The notes under the pieces are model-generated. The model saw nothing but the letters and a program-made list of their open reading frames with translations. It was not told the origin of the DNA and ran no database searches. This document shows, one piece after another, positions 1 to 7,233 of a stretch of 20,882 nucleotides of DNA. The DNA comes from an uncultured Capnocytophaga sp. (lineage in GTDB: Bacteria > Bacteroidota > Bacteroidia > Flavobacteriales > Flavobacteriaceae): assembly GCF_938029845.1 (NCBI RefSeq), contig NZ_CALHGG010000071.1:1-20882 (forward strand). The letters are read 5' to 3'. The number at the start of each line of letters is the position of its first letter. Positions within the stretch are counted from its first letter, which is position 1. A program made the position numbers and the translations under genes.

Positions 1-128
1 TTATTTAATAATGAGATTAAAATTAATAAATGGAGTTAGTTATGAGTACTTTTGTCACTGGTGTTTATCAAAATTTGTTAAATATTAGTTTTAAACAGTT
101 TGTATTCAATCAATTAAGATCGAAATCT

Positions 129-160
129 CTTGTCTGAGATTTGAAAAAACAATATTTTTG
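129..160 (+). promoter_or_regulatory. Predicted promoter of the transposase remnant
   Basis: CTTG at 129-132, a 20-base spacer, then TATTTTTG at 153-160, which matches the Bacteroidetes -7 consensus TAnnTTTG. Transcription would start near 167, just before the ATG at 179, which argues against the upstream in-frame start at 158. A perfect 7-base inverted repeat (AAATCTC at 123-129, GAGATTT at 136-142, 6-base loop) overlaps the -33 region. Confidence 0.45.
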
Positions 161-178
161 CATTCAAAAATTAACACA

Positions 179-376
179 ATGAATACAAATAAATATGTTT
201 TTTCACAAGTAACTTCGTTTTTACCCCAAAGATTTTTTAATAGATTAGTTTCTAAATATGATGATAGGACTAAAAATTGGAAATTTTCTCATTGGAACCA
301 GATGTTAGCCCTAATTCTAGTACAACTTATGGGCTTAGCCTTAGAGAACTTGTTGGCACTATCAATTGATAGTTAG
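179..376 (+). pseudogene. IS4-family transposase N-terminal remnant (DUF4372-type), frameshifted
   Basis: From the ATG at 179 the protein reads MNTNKYVFSQVTSFLPQRFF, then a segment ending SHWNQMLALILVQL. This is the start of IS4-type transposases that carry an N-terminal DUF4372 domain, known by family resemblance. After QLM the zero frame gives unrelated residues and stops at 376. Shifting frame near 333 restores LSLRELVGTIN (334-366), the expected continuation, followed at once by TGA. So a one-base indel disrupted the gene, and it is also cut off: a full transposase of this type is about 380 residues, and no DDE catalytic core is present. No complete terminal inverted repeats were found. 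An upstream in-frame start at 158 overlaps the predicted promoter and is unlikely. Transposition activity is excluded. Confidence 0.8.
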
Positions 377-395
377 ATAGGAGGCTGCTTCGGAA

Positions 396-432
396 GGGCA
401 CGAGCTGCAAGAAACGCGCCAGCGAGGGGGAT
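396..432. repeat. Interspersed GC-rich element, degenerate copy 1
   Basis: The stretch contains CACGAGCTGCAAG followed by CGCGCCAGCGAGGGG. It closely resembles 12860-12892, which has ACGAGCTACAAGCTCGCGCC. In that second copy GAGCT and AGCTC form a small palindrome; here the second arm is replaced by GAAAC, so the stem is broken. It lies between the transposase remnant and the 3' end of the leucine-rich-repeat gene. It is much more GC-rich than its surroundings. Confidence 0.55.
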
Positions 433-444
433 TAAAAACGTTTT

Positions 445-1425
445 CTAATATTGTATTTCCCCTATTTTGGGAAAGCGCTCTAAGAAGGTTTTGGTCTCTT
501 TCATAGTCTTTAGCTTAATGGTGATATGCTCCAACAGAGGGAATGTTTCCGGAGAGAGCCAAGCCAAATCCGCTGACGAAAATGAATTAGTAGCGATACG
601 CAACCTTTGTAATTGGTTTGCTTCTCTAATGTTAAGAATATCAGTAAGGAGCTTCATATTTATCAGTGAAAGGTATCTAAGTCCTTTCAAAGGGGCAAGA
701 TGGGGGAGCTTAGTGATCTTATTGGCTCCACAAAACGAAAGACTTTCCAAGTATTTTAAGCCTGATATAAAACTAACATCCTCCAACTTATTGCTATTGA
801 GTATTAGTAAGTTTTTCAGATTAGGCATTTTCTTATCAAGGTCAGTACTTTGTAAGCCTTGTACTTCCAAGAATTCTATAGTAGGTATGGGTTGGAGCAA
901 ATCTGTTTGCAAGTCTCTTACATTCATTTTCTTTAAAGATTGTAAGAGGGACAGCTCTTGGTGTTGCTTTTTGGTGAGAGGAAGCTCTAGGCTTATCTTT
1001 TCTAATTGGGGGCAAGCCTGCAAGGGAGCGAGACTGATATTTTTATCATAACAAAGCATTAGATCCAATTCTTTCAGATTCTGGAAATGTTCGATACCTT
1101 TGAGCGAATCGAATCCCTTGTCTCTATTGCTGATAAATACTTGTTCTACTTGGCACACCGTTTTGAAATCCTCTATATTTATCCAAGACTCTTGGTTACT
1201 ATCTCTTAAAAGTTGTAGTACAAATACAGACTTATGAGGTAGTGCTACTACTTCGGCTAATATTTGTAGCTTTTCAGGTCGGGGAGGTGCCTCAAAACGC
1301 AGTCTGATGGTATGATTCTCTATTTCTTTTAGCTGCCAGATAGTTTCATTAGTGGCATTATTTACCTCTAACAAAGCGAGCGCCTCTCCATTGTAATGTG
1401 AATAAAATTGAATTTCTTTGTGCAT
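445..1425 (-). CDS. Leucine-rich-repeat protein of unknown function
   Basis: The protein has 326 residues and no signal peptide or membrane segment, so it is probably cytoplasmic. The first ~105 residues are not repeat-like. From about residue 108 on, LRR-type blocks recur every 20-24 residues, for example FQNLKELDLMLC, CPQLEKISLELP, MPNLKNLLILNSNKLEDVS, LKYLESLSFCGANKI and LKGLRYLSLINMK. Such repeats usually form a curved solenoid that binds proteins. It is the last gene of a three-gene minus-strand operon, 25 bases after the 74-residue gene. The 3' end lies next to an insertion-sequence remnant, but the gene has a normal stop and does not look truncated. LRR proteins paired with small acidic proteins in Bacteroidetes are sometimes found near toxin or immunity genes, but nothing here shows that role. 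The partner is unknown. Confidence 0.8.
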   Translation of the reverse strand: MHKEIQFYSHYNGEALALLEVNNATNETIWQLKEIENHTIRLRFEAPPRPEKLQILAEVVALPHKSVFVLQLLRDSNQESWINIEDFKTVCQVEQVFISNRDKGFDSLKGIEHFQNLKELDLMLCYDKNISLAPLQACPQLEKISLELPLTKKQHQELSLLQSLKKMNVRDLQTDLLQPIPTIEFLEVQGLQSTDLDKKMPNLKNLLILNSNKLEDVSFISGLKYLESLSFCGANKITKLPHLAPLKGLRYLSLINMKLLTDILNIREANQLQRLRIATNSFSSADLAWLSPETFPLLEHITIKLKTMKETKTFLERFPKIGEIQY

Positions 1426-1450
1426 TATATTTTTGAGAATTTATCCTATG

Positions 1451-1675
1451 TCATTTTAAACTATTTTTAGCTTCTTCTAATAGTTCGATAAAGGTATTGT
1501 ATTCTACCTTATGGGTTATTATTTCCTCATTGCTTCGATTCATGGTAGGCGTTTCTACGAAAAAATTATGATCTTCATCGTAGCTAACAAGCGCAATATA
1601 TTTGTCATCAATGTAGATTTCAGCGACCAAATTGTCATAATTACTATCGCTACTTATGAGTATTTCTTTCTTCAT
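1451..1675 (-). CDS. Small acidic protein of unknown function (74 aa)
   Basis: The protein begins MKKEILISSDSNYDNLVAEI and ends EYNTFIELLEEAKNSLK. The pattern is a beta-rich first part (EIYIDDKYIALVSYDED) and a C-terminal amphipathic helix, with no signal peptide or membrane segment. I recognise the general look (EIxIDxxYIALVS ... NTFIExLxEAKxxL) from small uncharacterised bacterial proteins but cannot name a family with certainty. The start lies five bases after the stop of the YARHG gene, and the LRR gene follows 25 bases later, so the three are almost surely co-transcribed. An immunity-type or regulatory role is possible but not shown. Confidence 0.7.
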   Translation of the reverse strand: MKKEILISSDSNYDNLVAEIYIDDKYIALVSYDEDHNFFVETPTMNRSNEEIITHKVEYNTFIELLEEAKNSLK

Positions 1676-1680
1676 CCGTT

Positions 1681-2769
1681 TTATTTTAGGCTATTGATCA
1701 GCTCTTTTTCTTTTTGGCTAAGATGTTCTACTTCAGGGATATAGCTAGGGTTAGGTTGGTACCAATCCTGTTTGTTATAGAAGGCTTGTAGTGTCTTGTC
1801 CTTGAAGATATAGCCGCGGCGGGCGAAGGGGAGGTTGCGTAGCAGGCGCTTTTCTTCTTCTGTTTTGGGTTCTGTTTCGTATTTGAAGTTGGGTAGGTCA
1901 ATGGTGAAGGGGTAGTCAATAGGGAAGCCCGCACTCTGATGTACCCACAGAGCCCAATCACAGATACATAGCTCTCCCTTTGGGGTAAAGTTCTTCTTCT
2001 GGAAGAATAGTAGTCCCTGCTGTACATAGAAGTTGGTAGCATTTAGCCCAGTGCCGTCTCCTGGTCCTTTGTGGGCTGTTTCGGTGATTTTACCTACACC
2101 GCTGAGAAGCCATTCTTTGCCGCTTTTGAAAAAAGTATGCTCAATGGAGGCGGTTTGGAAATCCCCCATGTCTATGATGAGGGTAAAGTCGTCTATGCGC
2201 TTGTTCGCCCAGCGGTTGGCTGCGGTGAGAATATAGTCAAAAAAGTAGTTGTAGGCGATGCCGCCAGAGATGTTGTATTTGTAGGTATGTTTGAGGATAT
2301 TCACGCCCTTTTTGAACTTGGCTTTGAAGTGATAGACATACCTGAAATCAATATAGTTGCCGTCTTTATTACCGTTGAAAGTATTGAGGTCTATGCTCTT
2401 TATCTTCCCCCCTTTGGCGTAGAGGGAATCGGTTACGTAGGCGATTTGGTAGGGGAGGAAGGCATTATTGAGATTTACTGTAAAATCAAACATATAAGGG
2501 TGGTGTCCGTTTTTCGGAGCCCCATCTACATCGCCGCTGGGGCTTTCCGCCTCAAAGCCTACGGTGATTTCCTTGTCCTCCTTGGGGTTGAAGAACTCGT
2601 AATAGACCGAGACTTCTATGTATTTATTCTGTATCTTTTTGAGATATAGAATCTCCTTTTGTACGGAAATATCGGTTTCCATGATAGGGACTAAGTGATT
2701 GCCCGAACCGAAGAAAGCCCCGTCATTGGCGTAAAGGGCAGTGCTTAATAAGAGTAAAAACCATTTCAT
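1681..2769 (-). CDS. Secreted YARHG-domain protein with DUF4424-like N-terminal region
   Basis: The start chosen is the ATG at 2769, giving 362 residues. It begins MKWFLLLLSTALYA followed by NDGAFF, a short signal peptide with likely cleavage before NDG. Upstream in-frame codons lie inside the tandem repeat and are not credible. The N-terminal region (NDGAFFGSGNHLVPIMETDIS, then strand-rich sequence with YIEVSVYYEFFNP) resembles DUF4424-type proteins, which begin with the same kind of NDG motif. The last ~59 residues hold a YARHG domain: LLRNLPFARRGYIFKD, then DWYQPNPSY. In typical members the motif reads ARxxIFARHG; here the His is Arg. YARHG domains occur in exported proteins and are thought to act in the cell envelope; the precise function is unknown. 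First gene of the operon with the two genes that follow. Confidence 0.8.
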   Translation of the reverse strand: MKWFLLLLSTALYANDGAFFGSGNHLVPIMETDISVQKEILYLKKIQNKYIEVSVYYEFFNPKEDKEITVGFEAESPSGDVDGAPKNGHHPYMFDFTVNLNNAFLPYQIAYVTDSLYAKGGKIKSIDLNTFNGNKDGNYIDFRYVYHFKAKFKKGVNILKHTYKYNISGGIAYNYFFDYILTAANRWANKRIDDFTLIIDMGDFQTASIEHTFFKSGKEWLLSGVGKITETAHKGPGDGTGLNATNFYVQQGLLFFQKKNFTPKGELCICDWALWVHQSAGFPIDYPFTIDLPNFKYETEPKTEEEKRLLRNLPFARRGYIFKDKTLQAFYNKQDWYQPNPSYIPEVEHLSQKEKELINSLK

Positions 2770-3015
2770 AATTTGCTGATTTGTCAATTTGCCGATGTGT
2801 CGATGTGCTGATTTGTCGATGTGTCGATTTGTCGATGTGTTGATTGATGTGCTGATTTGTCAATTTGTCGATGTGTTGATTTGTTGATTTGTCGATGTGC
2901 TGATTTGTCGATTTGTCGATTTGTTGATTTGTCGATTTGTTGATTTGTCGATGTGTTGATGTGTTGATGTGTTGATGTGTTGATGTGTCGATGTGTCGAT
3001 GTGTCGATGTGTTGA
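2770..3015. repeat. Eight-base tandem array (about 30 units, GATKTGYY)
   Basis: The plus strand consists of variants of one 8-base unit: GATTTGTC, GATGTGTT, GATGTGCT, GATTTGTT, GATGTGTC. The register is nearly continuous, with one irregular spot near 2845 where a half unit is missing. Near 2951-3010 there are runs of identical GATGTGTT and GATGTGTC units, a sign of recent slippage. It ends directly against the start codon of the YARHG gene. Overlapping frames through it give Thr/His/Gln/Ile/Asp/Lys-rich sequence; these are by-products of the repeat, because eight is not divisible by three. A related array follows the TonB receptor gene (5694-5826). Confidence 0.9.
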
Positions 3016-3034
3016 GTTTTAAGTTGGATAGGGA

Positions 3035-3066
3035 CAAAGGTAAGAATAATTTGGCAAATAGTCAAT
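3035..3066 (-). promoter_or_regulatory. Predicted promoter of the YARHG operon, upstream of the repeat array
   Basis: On the minus strand, TACCTTTG (3042 to 3035) matches TAnnTTTG. ATTG (3066-3063) lies 20 bases upstream in the place of the -33 TTTG. Transcription would start near 3028, so the 246-base repeat array would form nearly the whole 5' leader of the operon mRNA. No better TAnnTTTG match was seen between here and the ATG at 2769. Confidence 0.45.
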
Positions 3067-3138
3067 TAACAATTAGCGATTGATTTGTATTAATAATGCA
3101 AATCAATAGTTAAAAAATATCTGTATAATTTAATTCGT

Positions 3139-3232
3139 TAAGACGCAATAAATTGCGTCTCTACGGATGACTACGCTAATCAGTAGTTGTCTTGGTCAGC
3201 GTCTGTGTAGAGACGCAATAAATTGCGTCTTA
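3139..3232. mobile_element. MITE-like element with palindromic ends (94 bp)
   Basis: Each end is a palindrome, AGACGCAATAAATTGCGTCT, at 3141-3160 and 3211-3230, with 9-base arms and an AA centre. The ends are followed or preceded by CTAC and GTAG pointing inward, so the whole element is an inverted repeat of about 25 bases per side, differing only at the two palindrome centres. The outer bases are TAAGACG and CGTCTTA. The 42-base core between them has no coding capacity. The form fits a non-autonomous miniature element or a REP-like pair, and could fold into a cruciform or RNA hairpins. No transposase is nearby that would clearly match. Confidence 0.6.
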
Positions 3233-3350
3233 GAAAGTTGGCAAAGAGGATTTAACTATTGACTCGCATTAATAGCAGAGAATAAAAGACAAACAGTGAA
3301 TGTTTCGGGTGTTAGTATAATATTTAACTTAAAACAAATATAAATAATTA

Positions 3351-3379
3351 TTTAGATTAAATATAAACCACTAATTTTG
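3351..3379 (+). promoter_or_regulatory. Predicted promoter of the TonB-dependent receptor
   Basis: TAATTTTG at 3372-3379 matches TAnnTTTG. TTTA at 3351-3354 lies 17 bases upstream as a weak -33 element. The start codon at 3411 follows after about 25 bases of leader. Confidence 0.5.
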
Positions 3380-3410
3380 CCCCGTTTTTAGTTATATAAA
3401 AGTGTTCTTT

Positions 3411-5693
3411 ATGAAAAAGAAAACACAAATGATGGGTAAGTTGCTGCTAACAACAATGATAGCACTTACAATTCCTCAGGTGAAAGCTGCTGACTTAGCG
3501 GCTTCCTATGGTATAATAGAACAGGAACGAGAGATCCAAGTAGAAGGGCGCGTGGTAGATGCCCATGGGGCACCACTACTTGGGGTGAATGTTCTTGTAA
3601 AAGGCTCCCAACGAGGAGTTGCCACCGATAAGGACGGCTATTACACTATCCGTGTAGATGAGAATGATGTTCTCATATTCAAGTCCTTAGGCTATTACAC
3701 TCAAGAGATAGGAGTACAAGGGCGTACTTTGCTCAATGTACAATTGAAGGTTTCCCAAGAGGAACTCTCTGAGGTAACTGTTACCTCTACCGGGATCAAG
3801 CGAAATATCAAGGATTTTGCAGGTACGGTAAATGTGATTTCGGCTGCGCAAATTAAGGAATTAGCGATTCCTGCCGTAGGAGATGCGGTACGCTTTATGC
3901 CTGGGGTCAATTATATAGATGAAGATGGACGAGGCTTGCGCCCAGGGATAGGACTCAGAGGGATAGACCCTGCTCGTAATAGCAACACTTTGGTTGTCAT
4001 TGATGGGAAAATTCCTATCGGGCAGAGCTATTCCGATATGGGAGGATATTATATGATGCCTGTAGGAGCTATTGAGAGCGTAGAAGTAATTAAGGGTGCC
4101 TCTCCTGCCCTCTATGGAAGTGGTAGTATAGGAGGTGTAGTGAATATCATTACTAAAAAAGGAGCTGCTCAGCCTTATACGAATCTTAACTTGCAATATG
4201 GTAACCATAATGCGCTAAATATAGGGGTAGAAACTGTAGGTAATACCAATGAAGGTGCTATGAATTACTATGCTGGTTTTCATCGTCGTCAAGGAGACGG
4301 CTTTAGAAAATCGCGTAGTTACTATGCTGTGAATGACTTTACAGGCAATGTTACCACTAAGATAGGGGAGAAGAATGAATGGCGCTTCTTCGTTAATGGC
4401 TTTACCGAATACTCAGAAACCCCAGGAGGGCTTAGCCAAGCACAATGGGATGCTGATCCAGAACAATCAGTGAATCCTCACGATTTCTTTGAAGCGAGAC
4501 GTTTTAGTACAGCTATCTCTTACAAGCGCCTTTTTGATGAGCAGAATTCGCTTACTACTTCCCTCTACGGAAGTTATCTCAAGCGTGATTGGTGGCTTGA
4601 TAACCGCAATACAGACCCTGCTAAGCGCAAATTTACGTCAGCTTTACGAGATATTCCTTCGGTGGGACTCTTCTCCGATTATGAACGTACCAACACCCTT
4701 TTTGGTAAGGAAAATAAACTCTTGGCAGGGGTACGCTTACATACCGATATTACCCATGATGTATCTGTAGCAGGTGATAAAATAGGTGTGAAGGAAGGAA
4801 AAACCACTGCCAATTCAGCCAATACTGTTGCTGTGGTGGAAGGTTACGTGTTTGATGAGTTCCATATCACCGATAAGTTCAATATCAACCCTGGCTTACG
4901 CTATACCTTTGTGAATTACGACAAAGAGGATTACTTCCGCAATCAGTGGGATAACACCAATGAAGATGCCTTTATCTACTCTTTAGGGTTATTCTACAAG
5001 TTCTCTGAAGATTATCGTGCATACTTTAGTTATTCCAAAGGATATAAGATGCCACAGATTCGTGAGGCTTTTGTAACTAATGGTGATTTGGATGCAGAAA
5101 CCTCCAATAACTATGAATTGGGCTTGCGTACTACTCCAGTTGATTGGTTGGAAGTGGAATTGGCTGCTTATATTTTGGATTTTGACCACAAAATATTCCG
5201 TGAAGGAGGTTTGCTCAATAACGGAGGTAAGGCACTACACCAAGGAATAGAAATGAGTGGTGCCATCTATCCTGTGGAAGGATTGAAACTCTATGGAAGT
5301 GGTGCTATCCAGAAAGCAACTATAGAATATGGTATGTACAAGGGTAACCGCATACCTTATGCCCCTCGCTATACAGCTACTGCAGGAGCAAAATACCAAT
5401 TTGATTGTGGAGGCGGTGTTCTTACCCTCAATGGCTATGGAAACTTTGTAAGCTCTCAGTTCTCGGATCTTAAAAACACCTTCGAAGGTTCTGCTGATGG
5501 TAATGTAGGATTGATTCCTAAGTTCTTCTTGCTCAATGCTACAGCTAATTATAGTATCAAGCAATGGAATGTGAATCTTAATGCGCTAAACCTACTCAAT
5601 CGCAAGTACTTTACTACTCGTCACAGAGCTTGGGGAGGTATTATGCCTGCGGCTACTATTAGTATATTAGCTGGAGTAGGCTACCGATTTTAA
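3411..5693 (+). CDS. TonB-dependent outer-membrane receptor, FecA-like
   Basis: The protein has 760 residues from the ATG at 3411; a GTG at 3402 is in frame but only adds FF before the signal peptide. Residues 1-26 form a signal peptide (MKKKTQ, hydrophobic core, QVKA). Residues ~43-113 are a CarboxypepD_reg-like domain (VEGRVVDAHGAPLLGVNV, GVATDKDGYYTI). A TonB-box-like LSEVTVTST lies at 119-127. The plug runs to ~251 (LRGIDPARNSNTLVVIDGK, VEVIKGASPALYGSGSIGG, VVNIITKKG). The remainder is a beta barrel ending in aromatic Phe (GVGYRF). Such receptors import siderophores, haem, metal complexes or vitamins with TonB energy. The plug is most like ferric-citrate-type receptors, but the substrate cannot be read from sequence. 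No SusD partner follows, so it is not a polysaccharide-utilisation pair. It appears monocistronic, flanked by eight-base arrays. Confidence 0.9.
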   Translation: MKKKTQMMGKLLLTTMIALTIPQVKAADLAASYGIIEQEREIQVEGRVVDAHGAPLLGVNVLVKGSQRGVATDKDGYYTIRVDENDVLIFKSLGYYTQEIGVQGRTLLNVQLKVSQEELSEVTVTSTGIKRNIKDFAGTVNVISAAQIKELAIPAVGDAVRFMPGVNYIDEDGRGLRPGIGLRGIDPARNSNTLVVIDGKIPIGQSYSDMGGYYMMPVGAIESVEVIKGASPALYGSGSIGGVVNIITKKGAAQPYTNLNLQYGNHNALNIGVETVGNTNEGAMNYYAGFHRRQGDGFRKSRSYYAVNDFTGNVTTKIGEKNEWRFFVNGFTEYSETPGGLSQAQWDADPEQSVNPHDFFEARRFSTAISYKRLFDEQNSLTTSLYGSYLKRDWWLDNRNTDPAKRKFTSALRDIPSVGLFSDYERTNTLFGKENKLLAGVRLHTDITHDVSVAGDKIGVKEGKTTANSANTVAVVEGYVFDEFHITDKFNINPGLRYTFVNYDKEDYFRNQWDNTNEDAFIYSLGLFYKFSEDYRAYFSYSKGYKMPQIREAFVTNGDLDAETSNNYELGLRTTPVDWLEVELAAYILDFDHKIFREGGLLNNGGKALHQGIEMSGAIYPVEGLKLYGSGAIQKATIEYGMYKGNRIPYAPRYTATAGAKYQFDCGGGVLTLNGYGNFVSSQFSDLKNTFEGSADGNVGLIPKFFLLNATANYSIKQWNVNLNALNLLNRKYFTTRHRAWGGIMPAATISILAGVGYRF

Positions 5694-5826
5694 TTAGCCG
5701 ATTAGCTGATTTGTCAATGTGCTGATTTGCCGATTTGCTGATTAGTCAATGTGCTGATTTGCCGATTTGCTGATTAGTCAATTTTTTAATTTGCCAATGT
5801 GCTGATTTTTTAATTAGCATATTGGC
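5694..5826. repeat. Eight-base tandem array after the TonB receptor gene
   Basis: The units are CTGATTTG, TCAATGTG, CCGATTTG and CTGATTAG, variants of the same 8-base theme as 2770-3015. A block of four units (32 bases) is duplicated exactly at 5714-5745 and 5746-5777. Beyond 5778 the units decay to T-rich forms. The array begins directly after the TAA of the receptor gene and ends about 30 bases before the metY promoter. Confidence 0.85.
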
Positions 5827-5856
5827 AAATTTATTTGTTATAAAAAAATTCTTTTT

Positions 5857-5888
5857 TTTGGTGATATAAAAAATATTTTCTATCTTTG
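5857..5888 (+). promoter_or_regulatory. Predicted promoter of metY
   Basis: TTTG at 5857-5860, a 20-base spacer, then TATCTTTG at 5881-5888: a full match to the Bacteroidetes consensus. The leader to the ATG at 5965 is about 70 bases, AT-rich, and shows no SAM-riboswitch-like structure that I can recognise. Confidence 0.75.
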
Positions 5889-5964
5889 CGCTCTAATTAC
5901 GAATAAAAAAATATAACTGTCTTTTATAACAGAATTTAATCATTGTAGAATAAATATATAAAGT

Positions 5965-7233
5965 ATGACAACATTCAAACAATCTACCAATGCGCTCCAT
6001 GCAGGGTATGAGCCATTGGCACACCAAGGTGCTCAAGCAGTACCTATCTATCAGACAACATCCTATGTATTTGAAAATGCAGATGATGCCGCAGGAAGAT
6101 TTAATCTTTCGGTTCCTGGATACATCTATACCCGATTGAATAACCCTACCAATGATGTGTTGGAACAACGCTTGGCTGCCATAGAGGGAGGAGTAGGCGC
6201 TGTGGTAACCTCCTCTGGAGCAGCTGCGCTGACTACGGCTTTCCTTACCCTCTTGCGTACAGGGGATCATATTGTATCCTCCAATAGCTTATATGGAGGT
6301 ACTTATAACCTGCTGAATGTAACCTTGCCACGCCTTGGGATTACCACTACCTTTGTAGATCCTAAGGAGGTTGCTCACTTTGACCAAGCTGTACAGGATA
6401 ATACCCGTGCTATCTTTATAGAAACTTTGGGTAATCCTAAATTGGATGTGCTGGATATAGAGGCTATCGCAAAAGTAGCTCAAAAGCACAAAATTCCTTT
6501 GATTGTGGATAATACAGTGGCTACTCCTGTGCTTCTGAATCCGATCAAACATGGGGCTAATATAGTGGTACACTCTCTTACCAAATATATAGGAGGTAAT
6601 GGAACCTCGCTAGGTGGGGCGATTATTGATGGGGGTAACTTTGATTGGAGTAGTGGTAAGTTTCCTGAATTTACCGAACCTTCTGCAGGTTATCACGGAC
6701 TTATCCTACATGACGCCTTGGGTAATGCTGCCTATGTGGCTAAGCTACGTATAGAGGGCTTGCGCGACCTGGGAACAGCTCTTAGCCCATACAATGCTTT
6801 CCAGATATTACAGAGCCTAGAGACCCTTCCTATCCGTGTGAAGAAACACAGCGAAAATGCGTTGGCTCTTGCCAAATGGCTTAAGGCACAGCCTGAAGTG
6901 GCTTGGGTGAACTACCCTGGATTAGAAGACAGTCCCTACAAGGCTTTGGCAGATAAATACCTACAAGGAGGACAGAGTGGTTTGGTTACCTTTGGTCTTA
7001 AAGGAGGTTTTGAGGCTGCTAAAAAGATGGTTAATCATGTAAAGATTTTCTCCCTATTGGCTAACTTGGGTGATACTAAATCACTTATTATTCACCCTGC
7101 TAGCACTACCCATCAACAGCTTAGCGAAGAAGCGCAAGTACTCACAGGGGTTACCCCCGATCTTATCCGACTTTCAGTAGGATTGGAGGATATAGAGGAC
7201 TTGCAGAACGATCTTAAACAAGCGTTTAAGTGA
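5965..7233 (+). CDS. metY: O-acetylhomoserine sulfhydrylase (PLP-dependent)
   Basis: This 422-residue protein belongs to the Cys/Met metabolism PLP enzyme family (fold type I) and matches the MetY branch in length. MetY converts O-acetylhomoserine and sulfide to homocysteine (direct sulfhydrylation), a step toward methionine; some members also act on O-acetylserine. Visible motifs: QTTSYVFENADDAAGRFNL near the start, YTRLNNPTND (55-64), the phosphate-binding SSGAAA (83-88), VDNTVATP, and the PLP Schiff-base lysine Lys207 in HSLTKYIGGNGTS. LGDTKSLIIHPASTTHQQL near the C-terminus is typical of MetY. It has its own promoter and an intrinsic terminator. The TGA stop lies inside the first unit of a GTGAAAA-type array. 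The E. coli route uses MetB and MetC instead, and neither is seen here. Confidence 0.95.
   Translation: MTTFKQSTNALHAGYEPLAHQGAQAVPIYQTTSYVFENADDAAGRFNLSVPGYIYTRLNNPTNDVLEQRLAAIEGGVGAVVTSSGAAALTTAFLTLLRTGDHIVSSNSLYGGTYNLLNVTLPRLGITTTFVDPKEVAHFDQAVQDNTRAIFIETLGNPKLDVLDIEAIAKVAQKHKIPLIVDNTVATPVLLNPIKHGANIVVHSLTKYIGGNGTSLGGAIIDGGNFDWSSGKFPEFTEPSAGYHGLILHDALGNAAYVAKLRIEGLRDLGTALSPYNAFQILQSLETLPIRVKKHSENALALAKWLKAQPEVAWVNYPGLEDSPYKALADKYLQGGQSGLVTFGLKGGFEAAKKMVNHVKIFSLLANLGDTKSLIIHPASTTHQQLSEEAQVLTGVTPDLIRLSVGLEDIEDLQNDLKQAFK

Larger units (their letters stand above)
3016..3350. other. Intergenic region without a gene
   Basis: Between the repeat array and the TonB receptor promoter there is no credible coding sequence. 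The stretch holds the predicted minus-strand promoter (3035-3066), a 9-base inverted repeat (ATTGATTTG at 3079-3087 and CAAATCAAT at 3099-3107, 11-base AT-rich loop; possible operator or terminator), and a MITE-like palindromic element (3139-3232). The rest is AT-rich DNA in which I see nothing. Confidence 0.6.

Noticed and set aside
42..134. 31-codon frame starting MSTFVTGVYQNLL upstream of the transposase remnant
   Set aside because: Very short, no recognisable family, and its end overlaps the predicted transposase promoter.
467..1051. 194-residue plus-strand frame inside the LRR gene
   Set aside because: Antisense shadow of a gene with clear LRR periodicity; composition is not protein-like.
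2071..2649. 192-residue plus-strand frame inside the YARHG gene
   Set aside because: Antisense to a well-supported secreted protein; no start context or family.
2770..3015. CRISPR array
   Set aside because: Repeats are contiguous 8-base units with no spacers and no cas genes nearby.
2723..3065. Two overlapping minus-strand frames of 93 and 104 residues rich in Thr, His, Gln, Asp and Lys
   Set aside because: They are translations of the eight-base array in different frames; such repeats lack stops in most frames. One runs into the YARHG gene. No promoter or codon pattern supports them.
3411..5693. SusC-type receptor of a polysaccharide-utilisation locus
   Set aside because: At 760 residues it is shorter than SusC (~1000) and no SusD gene follows.
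5889..5964. SAM riboswitch in the metY leader
   Set aside because: About 75 AT-rich bases with only very short possible stems; too short and unstructured for known SAM riboswitch classes that I can recognise.
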